The notes beneath the pieces are model-generated. The model did not search any database and was not told the DNA's origin. It saw only the letters and a program-made list of their open reading frames with translations. Positions 16,596-23,278 of a stretch of DNA of 23,371 bases are shown piece after piece (the first letter of the stretch is position 1; each line of letters starts with the position of its first letter). Position numbers and translations under genes: made by a program. The stretch is from Veillonellaceae bacterium UBA5809 (GTDB lineage: Bacteria > Bacillota > Negativicutes > Veillonellales > Dialisteraceae), in NCBI GenBank assembly GCA_002417965.1, contig DIDD01000132.1, forward strand, positions 1-23,371, written 5' to 3'.

Positions 16596-17750
16596 TTACT
16601 GATTGCCGGCTTTTTGTGCTGAAGCCTGTTCCATCTGCTCCCGGCTCATTTCCTCCGGACTCACACTCTGCCCGTTTCTGACCTTTGCCTGACCGTCTAC
16701 AATAACCATATCTCCGGCTGACAGTCCGCCTGTAACAACAGTATAAATACCGTATGTACCGGAAGTCTGTATGACTTTCTGCTCTGCCTTTTGATCGGCA
16801 GTCACCACATCAACCATATTTTTATCCAGCACCTGGATCAATGCTTTTGTCGGAATCAAAATACTATTAGGCGAAATTTCCGTATCAGAAACCACAGAGC
16901 CATACATGCCCGGCACGAGAAGTTGGTCAGGATTGGAGAAAGAAGCTTTAACAGTCAGCTGTCCGCTGCTCATCCCGGGATTAACCTGTACGACTTTTCC
17001 TGTTTCTCCGTAAATGGAACCGTCACTCAGCCTCAGCTTCAGATGATCTCCCCATGAGTTCTGGGAATCCTGTTTTTTGCTCATGGCAAGATATTCAGTT
17101 TCTGAAATATCAAACTGAACATACACAGGATCTGAAGATGAAATCGTTACGAGCGCTGTTGTACCAGCCGTAGCATAGGTTCCGATATTCACATCATCCA
17201 AAGACAGTTTCCCGGCGAAGGGTGCTGTCACCACTGTATCGCTTAAATTATCTGATGCAATACGCACCTGGGCTCTTGCCGCATCAACAGCCGCTCCATA
17301 CTGGTCTGCTGCTGATTTCTGGTTGTCATAGGACTGCTGTGAAATAGCCCCCGTAGCAATCAGCTGTCCATAGCGGTTAAGATTATCCATGGCGTTTTGA
17401 TAGGTAGCCTCTGCCTGTGCCTCAGTACCCTTTGCCTGCGCCAGAGCTGATTCATACTGCCGTGTATCTATGCGATACAAAGGCTGCCCTTCCGAAACAG
17501 TCTCTCCTCCAGATACATATTTTTCCATAACCGTTCCTGAAACTCTTGATCGGACAGGGACCTGCTGCTGGGCAGCTACATTTCCGGGATATTCATACAC
17601 AATCGGCGTATTGGATGTAAACGCTTTAAATGTACTGACCTTTACAGCCTGCTGTGCCGTAGCTGCTTTTTGCTGCCCACATCCTCCGATGAGCAGTCCC
17701 GCTGCCCCAAGACATATGGCTGACAGGCACAGCCACTTTTTGCAATTCAT
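16596..17750 (-). CDS. RND efflux periplasmic adaptor, lipoprotein (AcrA/MexA family)
   Basis: The adaptor links the RND pump to an outer-membrane channel. The 384 residues open with a lipoprotein signal: basic NCKK, a hydrophobic stretch, and a lipobox IGG-C with Cys24 as the lipidated residue. Then come the first half of the lipoyl domain (PVRSRVSGTVMEKYVSGGETV), a coiled-coil hairpin at about 100-170 (Ala/Gln-rich), the second lipoyl half (VTAPFAGKLSLDDVNIGTY), the beta-barrel and the membrane-proximal domain. Length fits the family. ATG at 17750 has AAGGGGG 6 bases upstream. It is the first gene of a two-gene operon with the pump, behind a promoter at 17833-17862. No regulator gene is adjacent. 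Confidence 0.94.
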   Translation of the reverse strand: MNCKKWLCLSAICLGAAGLLIGGCGQQKAATAQQAVKVSTFKAFTSNTPIVYEYPGNVAAQQQVPVRSRVSGTVMEKYVSGGETVSEGQPLYRIDTRQYESALAQAKGTEAQAEATYQNAMDNLNRYGQLIATGAISQQSYDNQKSAADQYGAAVDAARAQVRIASDNLSDTVVTAPFAGKLSLDDVNIGTYATAGTTALVTISSSDPVYVQFDISETEYLAMSKKQDSQNSWGDHLKLRLSDGSIYGETGKVVQVNPGMSSGQLTVKASFSNPDQLLVPGMYGSVVSDTEISPNSILIPTKALIQVLDKNMVDVVTADQKAEQKVIQTSGTYGIYTVVTGGLSAGDMVIVDGQAKVRNGQSVSPEEMSREQMEQASAQKAGNQ

Positions 17751-17967
17751 ATAATGCCCCCTTAATTAATTCAGTCAATGATCTCAATAAATATATTTCA
17801 ACCCATCTTATGCTTATTGTCCTACATACTTAATGGTATCAAACAAATCTTGCCAATGTCAACAGACAGGGAAAATAAATTATAAGATCTCTAATAACAA
17901 TATCCCGTCAAAAATAAAAAATATCCAGCCTTCAAAGAACTCTTCAAAAAAATATTTTAAGTATTAT
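17751..17967. other. AT-rich intergenic region between yhcH-like gene and RND operon
   Basis: This 217-base gap is strongly AT-rich. Besides the RND promoter at 17833-17862 and the ribosome-binding site near 17760, I see nothing firm. No clear hairpin with a T run follows the YhcH-family gene, so its transcription may end by another means or run into the pump operon. The stretch near 17920-17965 is A/T-rich and unstructured. Confidence 0.5.
17833..17862 (-). promoter_or_regulatory. Promoter of the RND operon with overlapping inverted repeat
   Basis: Minus strand: a perfect TTGACA -35 (17857-17862), an 18-base spacer, then TGA-TACCAT with the -10 at 17833-17838 (4 of 6 matches, TGn extended). 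The -35 is embedded in TTGACATTGGCAA (17850-17862), an inverted repeat with 5 of 6 arm positions matched around a central T. That could be a regulator site, but short repeats of this kind arise by chance. The leader is about 75 bases and AT-rich. Confidence 0.6.
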
Positions 17968-18435
17968 TCATGCTTCATTTACTTTGATCTTAATAACCGC
18001 TTTTCTGACAGGACAACATCCGCTGGTCCCGGCACACAGAGGCCGGTGAAGATCGACAGGGTAAAATACAGCAAAACGGCCAGGACGGAGAAGGATACGG
18101 GACTCTTCTTTTTCCCCTGAGTAAAAATACAGATCTCTTTCCGGAAATGACTCATGAAGGACTGTATTCTCAGACCGCGGCACAGTGCCTATCCATTCTT
18201 CTCCCGATATAAGATAATGAATGTCAATAAATCTGATATGCCCTTCCATTCTGCGCATAACTGCAGGTTCCGTGTTATGCGTTTCGATATTCATATAATC
18301 CTCCCCCTGCAGTTGAATCCGTCCGTCCGCTGTCCTCATGTAGTCTCTGGCTGCCGCCATTTGTATATAATCGAATATCCGTCCGGAAAGCTGTGCCCTA
18401 TACTGTTCAAGAAATGCCGCATCACCCGCCAACAT
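17968..18435 (-). CDS. YhcH/YjgK/YiaL (TabA, DUF386) family protein
   Basis: This family has a cupin-like beta fold with a metal site. Members include EbgC (a beta-galactosidase accessory subunit), TabA (toxin-antitoxin-linked biofilm protein) and proteins next to sialic-acid genes; exact reactions are mostly unsettled. The 155 residues carry the hallmark stretch EGHIRFIDIHYLISGEE (64-80; His66, Asp71, His73 as likely ligands), FFxP-like FYPVDLHRP (124-132; His130), and the end RKAVIKIKV. Length is typical. ATG at 18435 has AAGGGGG 7 bases upstream. It stands alone, with no sugar-catabolic or toxin gene beside it, so the substrate cannot be inferred. A possible -10 (TATAAC) lies about 35 bases upstream with a weak TTGTTT -35. 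Confidence 0.9.
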   Translation of the reverse strand: MLAGDAAFLEQYRAQLSGRIFDYIQMAAARDYMRTADGRIQLQGEDYMNIETHNTEPAVMRRMEGHIRFIDIHYLISGEEWIGTVPRSENTVLHESFPERDLYFYSGEKEESRILLRPGRFAVFYPVDLHRPLCAGTSGCCPVRKAVIKIKVNEA

Positions 18436-18486
18436 ACATATGCCCCCTTATATCTGTTATAAATTCTGATCTTTATGCAAAACAAT

Positions 18487-18538
18487 ATACCGGTCATATG
18501 ACTGGCTTCTCCTTTTGGATCTGACATCATGCCGGTAT
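18487..18538 (-). terminator. Inverted repeat after the TVP38-like gene, possible terminator
   Basis: ATACCGG (18487-18493) and CCGGTAT (18532-18538) are perfect 7-base arms separated by 38 bases. On the minus strand the repeat begins 16 bases after the TVP38-like stop and is followed by ATATTGTTTTG, so it may end the thrC operon. The stem is short for such a loop. A perfect 10-base palindrome, GTCATATGAC (18493-18502), lies at one edge. Confidence 0.4.
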
Positions 18539-18553
18539 CTTTTATATGCTTCT

Positions 18554-19264
18554 CTATTCTCCTCTTTCTTCAATTCTTTTTTCTTTTCTTTTTTTTAACC
18601 AGAAAAAAGCATAAAACAACGCAATAATAAGCAGAAGAAGCATCAGCCTGGATGAATTATCCTGCCAATAGATCATATCATGACCAATAATAACCTCTAC
18701 TGCCACAGAGGGCAATTTGCCTATAAGCGACCCGATGATATAATCTCTGTAAGAAATTCCGGACAAAGCCGCCAGAGCCGTAATTAATCCGTTGGGTGCA
18801 TAAGGAATAGCTCTGGCTACTGCCATGGCTTTCCAACTGCTGTACTTTTCTATTTTGGCAAGGCGGGCACTTTTTTCAATCATTTTCACTGCCATGCCCC
18901 TAAATAGTGTCCTCATAAGCCAAAAAGAGATCAGTACCCCTACTGTTTCACCAATCCATGATATGATAATTCCCCAAAACAATCCAAAGACCAGCCCATT
19001 AGCTGCAGAAATAAAAATAGATGGAAGAAAACCCAGTATATTGATCATCACATCAATAAAAAAACTGACCGCAGCTGCCCAGATGCCAAAGCTGGAAAGA
19101 TAGCGTATGGTTCCGTCCATATCTCCTGTTTTTGACAACTCAAAAACAGTGGGGTAAAAAGATGGATCTGCAGCATAAATTCCTCCCATAAGAAGAAATA
19201 GGAAAAAAACTGTAAATCCCTGAATCCATGCCTGGTGACGATGTATTTTCCCGGTTAACTTCAT
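18554..19264 (-). CDS. TVP38/TMEM64 (DedA-like, VTT domain) membrane protein
   Basis: Members of this family are polytopic inner-membrane proteins; relatives in the DedA superfamily are linked to lipid flipping and membrane homeostasis. The 236 residues show an N-terminal helix (13-30), then several hydrophobic segments through the VTT core. Signature parts are SIFISAANGLVFGLFWG (82-98), the WIGETVGVLISFWLMR region, and RAIPYAPNGLITALAALSG (151-169), with a re-entrant Pro/Asn motif. A last helix at 205-223 is followed by a charged tail (KKRKEKRIEERGE). The start at 19264 has AGAGG upstream and lies 15 bases after thrC, so the two are likely cotranscribed. A link to threonine synthesis is not evident. 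Confidence 0.9.
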   Translation of the reverse strand: MKLTGKIHRHQAWIQGFTVFFLFLLMGGIYAADPSFYPTVFELSKTGDMDGTIRYLSSFGIWAAAVSFFIDVMINILGFLPSIFISAANGLVFGLFWGIIISWIGETVGVLISFWLMRTLFRGMAVKMIEKSARLAKIEKYSSWKAMAVARAIPYAPNGLITALAALSGISYRDYIIGSLIGKLPSVAVEVIIGHDMIYWQDNSSRLMLLLLIIALFYAFFWLKKRKEKRIEERGE

Positions 19265-19279
19265 AAATACCTCTGCCTG

Positions 19280-20770
19280 TCAGCCATTCCGTCCAACATA
19301 ATCCATCACTGTTTCTTCCATTTTTTCCCGTGGTATAACCTGTGTAAATCTCACAGGTCTGTTTTCCAGACCCGCCAGAGAATCCGGAATATCTATCTCT
19401 GTTACGGCCGCAATGTTCCGCAGTGTTCCATAATCAGTACCTGCCGTCTGAATCCCCAGAGATTCTGCCGTGACTCCTGGAAATTTATAAGGATGAGCTG
19501 TCGCTGCAATAACCGTATGGATATTGTTTCCTATACTTCCCCTTTTTCTCAAATCTTCATAGACAGAAAAAGCAACTCCTGTATGAGGATCCATAAGATA
19601 ATGGTACTTCTGATAGACTTTGGCAACAGCTTCCCTCATCTGGCGCTCATCCGCCCATCCGCCCTGCATTACCTGCCTGATCTGCTGAAAACTGATGTGA
19701 GGCAGAACATATCGGCCCTTCCCCCGGAGATCTTCCATATAAGACTGTATCTGCCGGGCATCTCTGGATATTTCATACAGAAAACGTTCCAGGTTGGAGG
19801 AAATCAAAATATCCATTGAAGGCGATTCTGTTTCATAAAATGGACGGTCTATATCGTAAATTCCGGAATCCAGAAAATCAGCCAATACTCTATTTTTATC
19901 CGAGGCGCAAATCAACTGGCTAATGGGCACACCAATCTGCAATGCATACCATGCTGACAGAATATTGCCGAAATTTCCTGTAGGAACAGCCATATTAAAG
20001 CTGTCATTTTCATCAATGACATGATTCTTGACCAGTTGTCTCCAAATCCATACATAATAGACAACCTGGGGAAACAGCCGTCCAATATTAATTGAATTGG
20101 CACTGGAAAAAACAACGCCTGCCTCAGCAGCCCTTCTGCGTACCTCTGTATTGCTGAAGATTTTTTTCAGAGCACTCTGCGCATCATCAAAATTCCCTTC
20201 AATCCCTACAACGTTAACATTATTTCCTTCCTGTTTGCACATCTGTTCTTTTTGAAGCGGGCTGACTCCATGCTCGGGATAAAAAACCTGAATTTTGGTT
20301 CCCGGCACATCCTTAAATCCCTCCAGCGCAGCTTTTCCCGTATCTCCTGATGTAGCTGTCAGAATTAATATGTCCCTGGTTTCCTGCAGTTCATTTCTGG
20401 CCCATGTCAGCAGATAGGGAAACAGAGATAAAGCGAGGTCTTTAAATGCGCAGGTTTTTCCATGAAACATCTCTGCCATAGAAAAAGAACTGCAGACCGT
20501 ATGAACCGGTACAATATCACTGCTTGAAAATGTATCAGCATAGGCACGGTGAATCATATCGGCCAGTGCTGTTTTCGGAATATCCGGCATAAATGCTCCC
20601 AGAACATATTCCGCCGTTTCTTCATAAGACAGTCCGTCTAAATATTTTTTATCCAGAAAACGCCCCGGAATATTTTCAGGAACATACAGTCCTCCATCTG
20701 AAGCCAGTCCTCTAAGCAGCGCTTCACTGACGGAAACACATTCACTCCCACGTGTACTTTTATATTTCAT
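19280..20770 (-). CDS. thrC: Threonine synthase
   Basis: ThrC converts O-phosphohomoserine and water to threonine and phosphate with pyridoxal phosphate, the last step of threonine synthesis. The 496 residues match the longer enzyme type: N-terminal STRGSECVSVSEALLRGLASDGGLYVP, the PLP lysine Lys110 in TCAFKDLALS, and the phosphate-binding loop TATSGDTGKAALEG (138-151). SSANSINIGRLFPQ, also typical, follows. Length fits. ATG at 20770 has TGGAGG 7 bases upstream and an extended -10 promoter about 25 bases upstream. The leader is too short for a T-box or leader-peptide attenuator. Other thr genes (hom, thrB) are not next to it. Confidence 0.97.
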   Translation of the reverse strand: MKYKSTRGSECVSVSEALLRGLASDGGLYVPENIPGRFLDKKYLDGLSYEETAEYVLGAFMPDIPKTALADMIHRAYADTFSSSDIVPVHTVCSSFSMAEMFHGKTCAFKDLALSLFPYLLTWARNELQETRDILILTATSGDTGKAALEGFKDVPGTKIQVFYPEHGVSPLQKEQMCKQEGNNVNVVGIEGNFDDAQSALKKIFSNTEVRRRAAEAGVVFSSANSINIGRLFPQVVYYVWIWRQLVKNHVIDENDSFNMAVPTGNFGNILSAWYALQIGVPISQLICASDKNRVLADFLDSGIYDIDRPFYETESPSMDILISSNLERFLYEISRDARQIQSYMEDLRGKGRYVLPHISFQQIRQVMQGGWADERQMREAVAKVYQKYHYLMDPHTGVAFSVYEDLRKRGSIGNNIHTVIAATAHPYKFPGVTAESLGIQTAGTDYGTLRNIAAVTEIDIPDSLAGLENRPVRFTQVIPREKMEETVMDYVGRNG

Positions 20771-20793
20771 GGCAGCACCTCCAATATATTCCT

Positions 20794-20802
20794 ATTCTAC
20801 CA
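20794..20802 (-). promoter_or_regulatory. thrC promoter -10 region (extended)
   Basis: Minus strand TGG-TAGAAT, with the -10 hexamer at 20794-20799 (5 of 6) and TGn just upstream. No clear -35 lies at 16-18 bases, so this relies on the extended -10. The leader to the thrC start is about 20 bases. Confidence 0.55.
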
Positions 20803-20864
20803 CAGGAAAGCGAAATCAAACCAAGCCGCACCCATATATGAGAAATCCTTTACTGTCTTCTGTT

Positions 20865-21191
20865 TCAGGAACTGCGGGGCCCCCACATAATAAGGCCTGC
20901 GCCTGCCAATGCCAGTATGCTGCCTGCCAGATCCCATCGGTCAGGAACAGTACCGTCTGCCGCATATCCCCACAGCATGCTCATAACAATAAAAACGCCC
21001 CCATAAGCTGCATAGACTCTCCCAAAAGAAGCCTGCTGCAGTGTTGGAATGAATCCGTATATACAAAGAATAAAAAATCCAGCAGTGCCGATAATCAGAG
21101 AAGCTCCTTCTCTGATCCAGATCCATACCATATAACCGCCTATAATCTCCGCAGCTCCTGCCGCCATAAAAAGTAAAATTGAGCTGATCAT
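20865..21191 (-). CDS. YnfA family (UPF0060) small inner-membrane protein
   Basis: This 108-residue protein has four predicted membrane helices (about 3-25, 30-48, 60-78, 87-105). The family marks are present: AAGAAEIIGGY, FGRVYAAYGGVFI (56-68), PDRWDLAGSILALAGAGLIMW (83-103) and a final PR. YnfA proteins resemble small multidrug resistance transporters in size and topology, and E. coli-type members have been linked to efflux of cationic compounds. ATG at 21191 has AAGGAG 7 bases before it. The gene is alone between thrC and a permease. Upstream are an extended -10 promoter and a 48-bp palindrome with C5/G5 arms, which suggests regulated expression. Confidence 0.92.
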   Translation of the reverse strand: MISSILLFMAAGAAEIIGGYMVWIWIREGASLIIGTAGFFILCIYGFIPTLQQASFGRVYAAYGGVFIVMSMLWGYAADGTVPDRWDLAGSILALAGAGLIMWGPRSS

Positions 21192-21217
21192 ACATACACT
21201 CCTTATCTTTAATAATT

Positions 21218-21265
21218 AATATACCCCCAGTGCAGTGTACATCCGTCTGCATCAGGGGGTATATT
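21218..21265 (-). promoter_or_regulatory. 48-bp composite palindrome in the ynfA leader
   Basis: Outer arms AATATACCCCC (21218-21228) and GGGGGTATATT (21255-21265) pair over 11 perfect bases. Inside, TGCAG (21231-21235) pairs with CTGCA (21247-21251), leaving an 11-base loop. It lies after the predicted transcription start and 16 bases before the ribosome-binding site. It could be an RNA stem-loop or a protein site; ATACCCCC/GGGGGTAT resembles half-sites bound by CsoR/RcnR-type metal repressors, though these usually have a closer spacing. It might also serve as the terminator of the upstream permease transcript, but the T run is missing. Confidence 0.6.
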
Positions 21266-21277
21266 GCTCCTCTTTTT

Positions 21278-21300
21278 ATTGTAACAGCACTATTCAATAG
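21278..21300 (-). promoter_or_regulatory. ynfA promoter (-10) and adjoining palindrome
   Basis: Minus strand TGT-TACAAT, with -10 at 21278-21283 (5 of 6, TGn extended). Just upstream lies CTATTCAATAG (21290-21300), a perfect 5+5 inverted repeat around one central base, at the place of the spacer/-35. No good -35 hexamer is seen, which is common for activator-dependent or extended -10 promoters. Confidence 0.5.
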
Positions 21301-21357
21301 CCTCGCCAAAGATCTGTGCCCTATGCCCACTTCTGTAGACATGCCGTATCTGATTCT

Positions 21358-22725
21358 TTATTCTGCTCTTCCCCGCTTATAAATGCCAAAAATATAATAC
21401 CCCGCCGTAACTGCTGCAATAAAAATCCAACCCGCCACAAGAGACATTTTTGTATCGGGGTTGACCCACATGCCAATCGTCACCAAAACCAAAAATACAA
21501 TACAAAAATAATTCGCATACGGATAAAGCGGTGATTTAAAAGGGTGGGCCGCCATGACTTTCTCTCCCCATTTTTCACGGAATTTCTTCTGTGAAGCTGC
21601 CAGAACAAACCAGGCCACCATTCCGGGAAAGACACTGGCGCTATAGATATACAGGAACAGTTTGGAGTCAGGGATCAGATAGTTTAAGATAATTCCGATC
21701 ACCAGGCAACCAATTGTGAAATAGATACCGTTTCTCGGTACACCTGAAGCAGAAAGCCGTGCAAAAACAGACGGCGCCTGCCCATTTTTAGCTAACGTAT
21801 ACAACATCCGCCCGCAGCTGTAGATACCGCTGTTGCATCCAGATAAAGCTGCCGTCAGAATGACAAAATTAATAATGCCGGCTGCTGCCGTAATACCTAC
21901 CCGTGAAAATGTAGTCACAAAAGGGCTTCCCATCGTACCGAGCTGATTCCATGGATAAATTGAAATAATCACTAATATGGCCCCAATATAGAAAATCAGA
22001 ATGCGCCAGACAATATTTTTTACAGCACGGACCAGTGTATATTTCGGATTTTGTGCTTCTCCGGCAGTAATACCCACCAGTTCCACGCCCTGAAAAGCGG
22101 CGGCCACTACACATAAGGCCGCCAGCATTCCTTTCATTCCATGTGGAAAGAATCCTCCGTTAACCCACAGGTTGGAAAATCCCATGGCCACTCCATGATT
22201 TCCTATGCCGAAAAAAATCATGCCGAATCCAATCAGCAGCATCATGACAATTGTCGCCACTTTGATAAAAGCAAACCAAAATTCGAATTCACCATAATAT
22301 TTCACAGAAAGAATATTCGCCAAAGCAATAATGCACAATGCTGAAAATGCTGAAACCCAGGGTTCTATCATGGGGAACCAATACTTTACGTAAATTCCTA
22401 CTGCGGTGACCTCTGCCAGTCCCACTGTGACCCAGAGAAACCAGTAGCACCATGCGGTCAGATATCCCATATACGGGGAAATATAACGGTACCCGTAGGC
22501 TGCAAAAGATCCTGTAACCGGTTCAAGATAGAGCATCTCTCCCATGATCCTCATGATAAAAAACATAACCAGCCCTGCAATAGCATAACATAAAAGCACC
22601 GAAGGACCCGCCGTTTGAATCGTACTGGCAGATCCCATAAAAAGCCCTACCCCAATTGTTCCGCCCAAAGCAATCATTTCTACATGCCGTGACTTTAAGC
22701 CGCGCTTCATGACTTCTTCTTCCAT
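21358..22725 (-). CDS. Amino acid permease, APC superfamily (AAT family)
   Basis: This is a 455-residue, 12-helix proton-coupled amino acid importer. The N-terminus shows the AAT-family pattern RGLKSRHVEMIALGGTIGVG (8-27), then LFMGSAS and AGP in the first helix pair. EMLYLEPVTGSFAAYGYRY follows, and GVELVGITAGEAQNP is the conserved helix-6 region. This resembles the GabP/CycA/ProY/LysP group; the substrate cannot be fixed by eye. The frame opens at 22785, but ATG at 22725 is preferred because GGGAGGGG lies 9-10 bases upstream and the N-terminus then matches the family. It appears monocistronic, with its own promoter at 22798-22826. Confidence 0.93.
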   Translation of the reverse strand: MEEEVMKRGLKSRHVEMIALGGTIGVGLFMGSASTIQTAGPSVLLCYAIAGLVMFFIMRIMGEMLYLEPVTGSFAAYGYRYISPYMGYLTAWCYWFLWVTVGLAEVTAVGIYVKYWFPMIEPWVSAFSALCIIALANILSVKYYGEFEFWFAFIKVATIVMMLLIGFGMIFFGIGNHGVAMGFSNLWVNGGFFPHGMKGMLAALCVVAAAFQGVELVGITAGEAQNPKYTLVRAVKNIVWRILIFYIGAILVIISIYPWNQLGTMGSPFVTTFSRVGITAAAGIINFVILTAALSGCNSGIYSCGRMLYTLAKNGQAPSVFARLSASGVPRNGIYFTIGCLVIGIILNYLIPDSKLFLYIYSASVFPGMVAWFVLAASQKKFREKWGEKVMAAHPFKSPLYPYANYFCIVFLVLVTIGMWVNPDTKMSLVAGWIFIAAVTAGYYIFGIYKRGRAE

Positions 22726-22726
22726 A

Positions 22727-23117
22727 AATAATATCCCCTCCCGAATTTGGCCCCGGACAGAACCGCTTCTGCACAGCACCTTCAAGACAACAGATTTATT
22801 ATCTCACAAACAAAAGCGAGATTCAAAAAAACCAAGAGAAAAGAAAAACTATTCAGAAAACAAGAATGAGAAAAACTCATAGACAATTTCTTTCCGATAA
22901 CTTCCCATTTTATATGGAAAAGCCTTTTCTGCCGCTGATCTCTATCTCAGACAGAGAGTTTTTACAAAGCCTGATGTCATAATCGCTTTTTAGGATAAAA
23001 TACATAATATTTCCGTTTCTACTAAGCCCAATACATGATTCATATCTGATTTATACTGAGAATATGCCTTGATACCAGAGTACCGGCAAAGTTGCAAAAT
23101 CAGCAAAGCTTCTTTCA
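22727..23117. other. AT-rich intergenic region between the permease and tRNA-Arg
   Basis: About 390 bases without a convincing gene. It holds the permease promoter and leader. The rest (22830-23117) is AT-rich with many short A and T runs. One minus-strand ORF of 31 codons (22910-23005; begins MYFILKSDYD) has a protein-like middle (NSLSEIEISGRKG) but only a weak ribosome-binding site, and may be chance or a decayed gene remnant. Confidence 0.5.
22798..22826 (-). promoter_or_regulatory. Permease promoter
   Basis: Minus strand: TTGAAT (22821-22826), a 17-base spacer, then TGA-GATAAT with -10 at 22798-22803 (5 of 6, TGn extended). The leader is about 65 bases and shows no obvious riboswitch fold. 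Confidence 0.65.
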
Positions 23118-23118
23118 C

Positions 23119-23146
23119 AAAAAAAGCCCTGCCGTCACTGGCAGGG
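23119..23146 (-). terminator. tRNA-Arg terminator
   Basis: CCCTGCC (23127-23133) pairs perfectly with GGCAGGG (23140-23146) around a 6-base loop. On the minus strand it is followed by C and a run of seven T. It lies 16 bases after the tRNA 3' end. Confidence 0.93.
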
Positions 23147-23162
23147 ACTCATGGTTTAAATA

Positions 23163-23237
23163 TGGTGCGCCTAGTAGGATTCGAACCTACGCACCCGGTT
23201 CCGGAGACCGGTGCTCTATCCCCTGAGCTATAGGCGC
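23163..23237 (-). tRNA. tRNA-Arg (anticodon CCG), CCA encoded
   Basis: The minus strand folds as a full cloverleaf. The acceptor stem is GCGCCTA with TAGGCGC, the D stem GCTC/GAGC, the anticodon stem CCGGT/ACCGG with loop CTCCGGA (anticodon CCG, reading CGG), a 4-base variable loop, and the T stem GTAGG/CCTAC with loop TTCGAAT. The discriminator is A and CCA is encoded. It is 75 bases long with CCA. It has its own strong promoter and terminator, so it is a single-gene unit. Confidence 0.97.
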
Positions 23238-23249
23238 TTAACAGAATAA

Positions 23250-23278
23250 ATTATATCACAGGAAAAAGGATTACTCAA
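23250..23278 (-). promoter_or_regulatory. tRNA-Arg promoter
   Basis: Minus strand: TTGAGT (23273-23278, 4 of 6), exactly 17 bases, then TGA-TATAAT with a perfect -10 at 23250-23255 and TGn extension. It lies 12 bases upstream of the tRNA 5' end. Confidence 0.85.

Noticed and set aside
18336..18530. Minus-strand ORF of 64 codons overlapping the YhcH-family start
   Set aside because: It crosses the real gene's ribosome-binding site and continues inside it in another frame; composition gives no support, though an AAGGAG precedes an internal ATG.
18487..18538. PreQ1-II-like riboswitch, from a CCAAAAGGAGAAG string in the loop
   Set aside because: Only the purine-rich string resembles it; the pseudoknot stems are absent and the flanking genes are unrelated to queuosine.
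20771..20864. T-box or attenuator ahead of thrC
   Set aside because: The predicted leader is only about 20 bases, and there is no AGGGTGG-type T-box motif or terminator.
21231..21251. Guanidine-II (mini-ykkC) riboswitch ahead of ynfA
   Set aside because: An ACGG string occurs in the loop on the minus strand, but the class needs two hairpins each with an ACGR tetraloop; here there is one hairpin with an 11-base loop.
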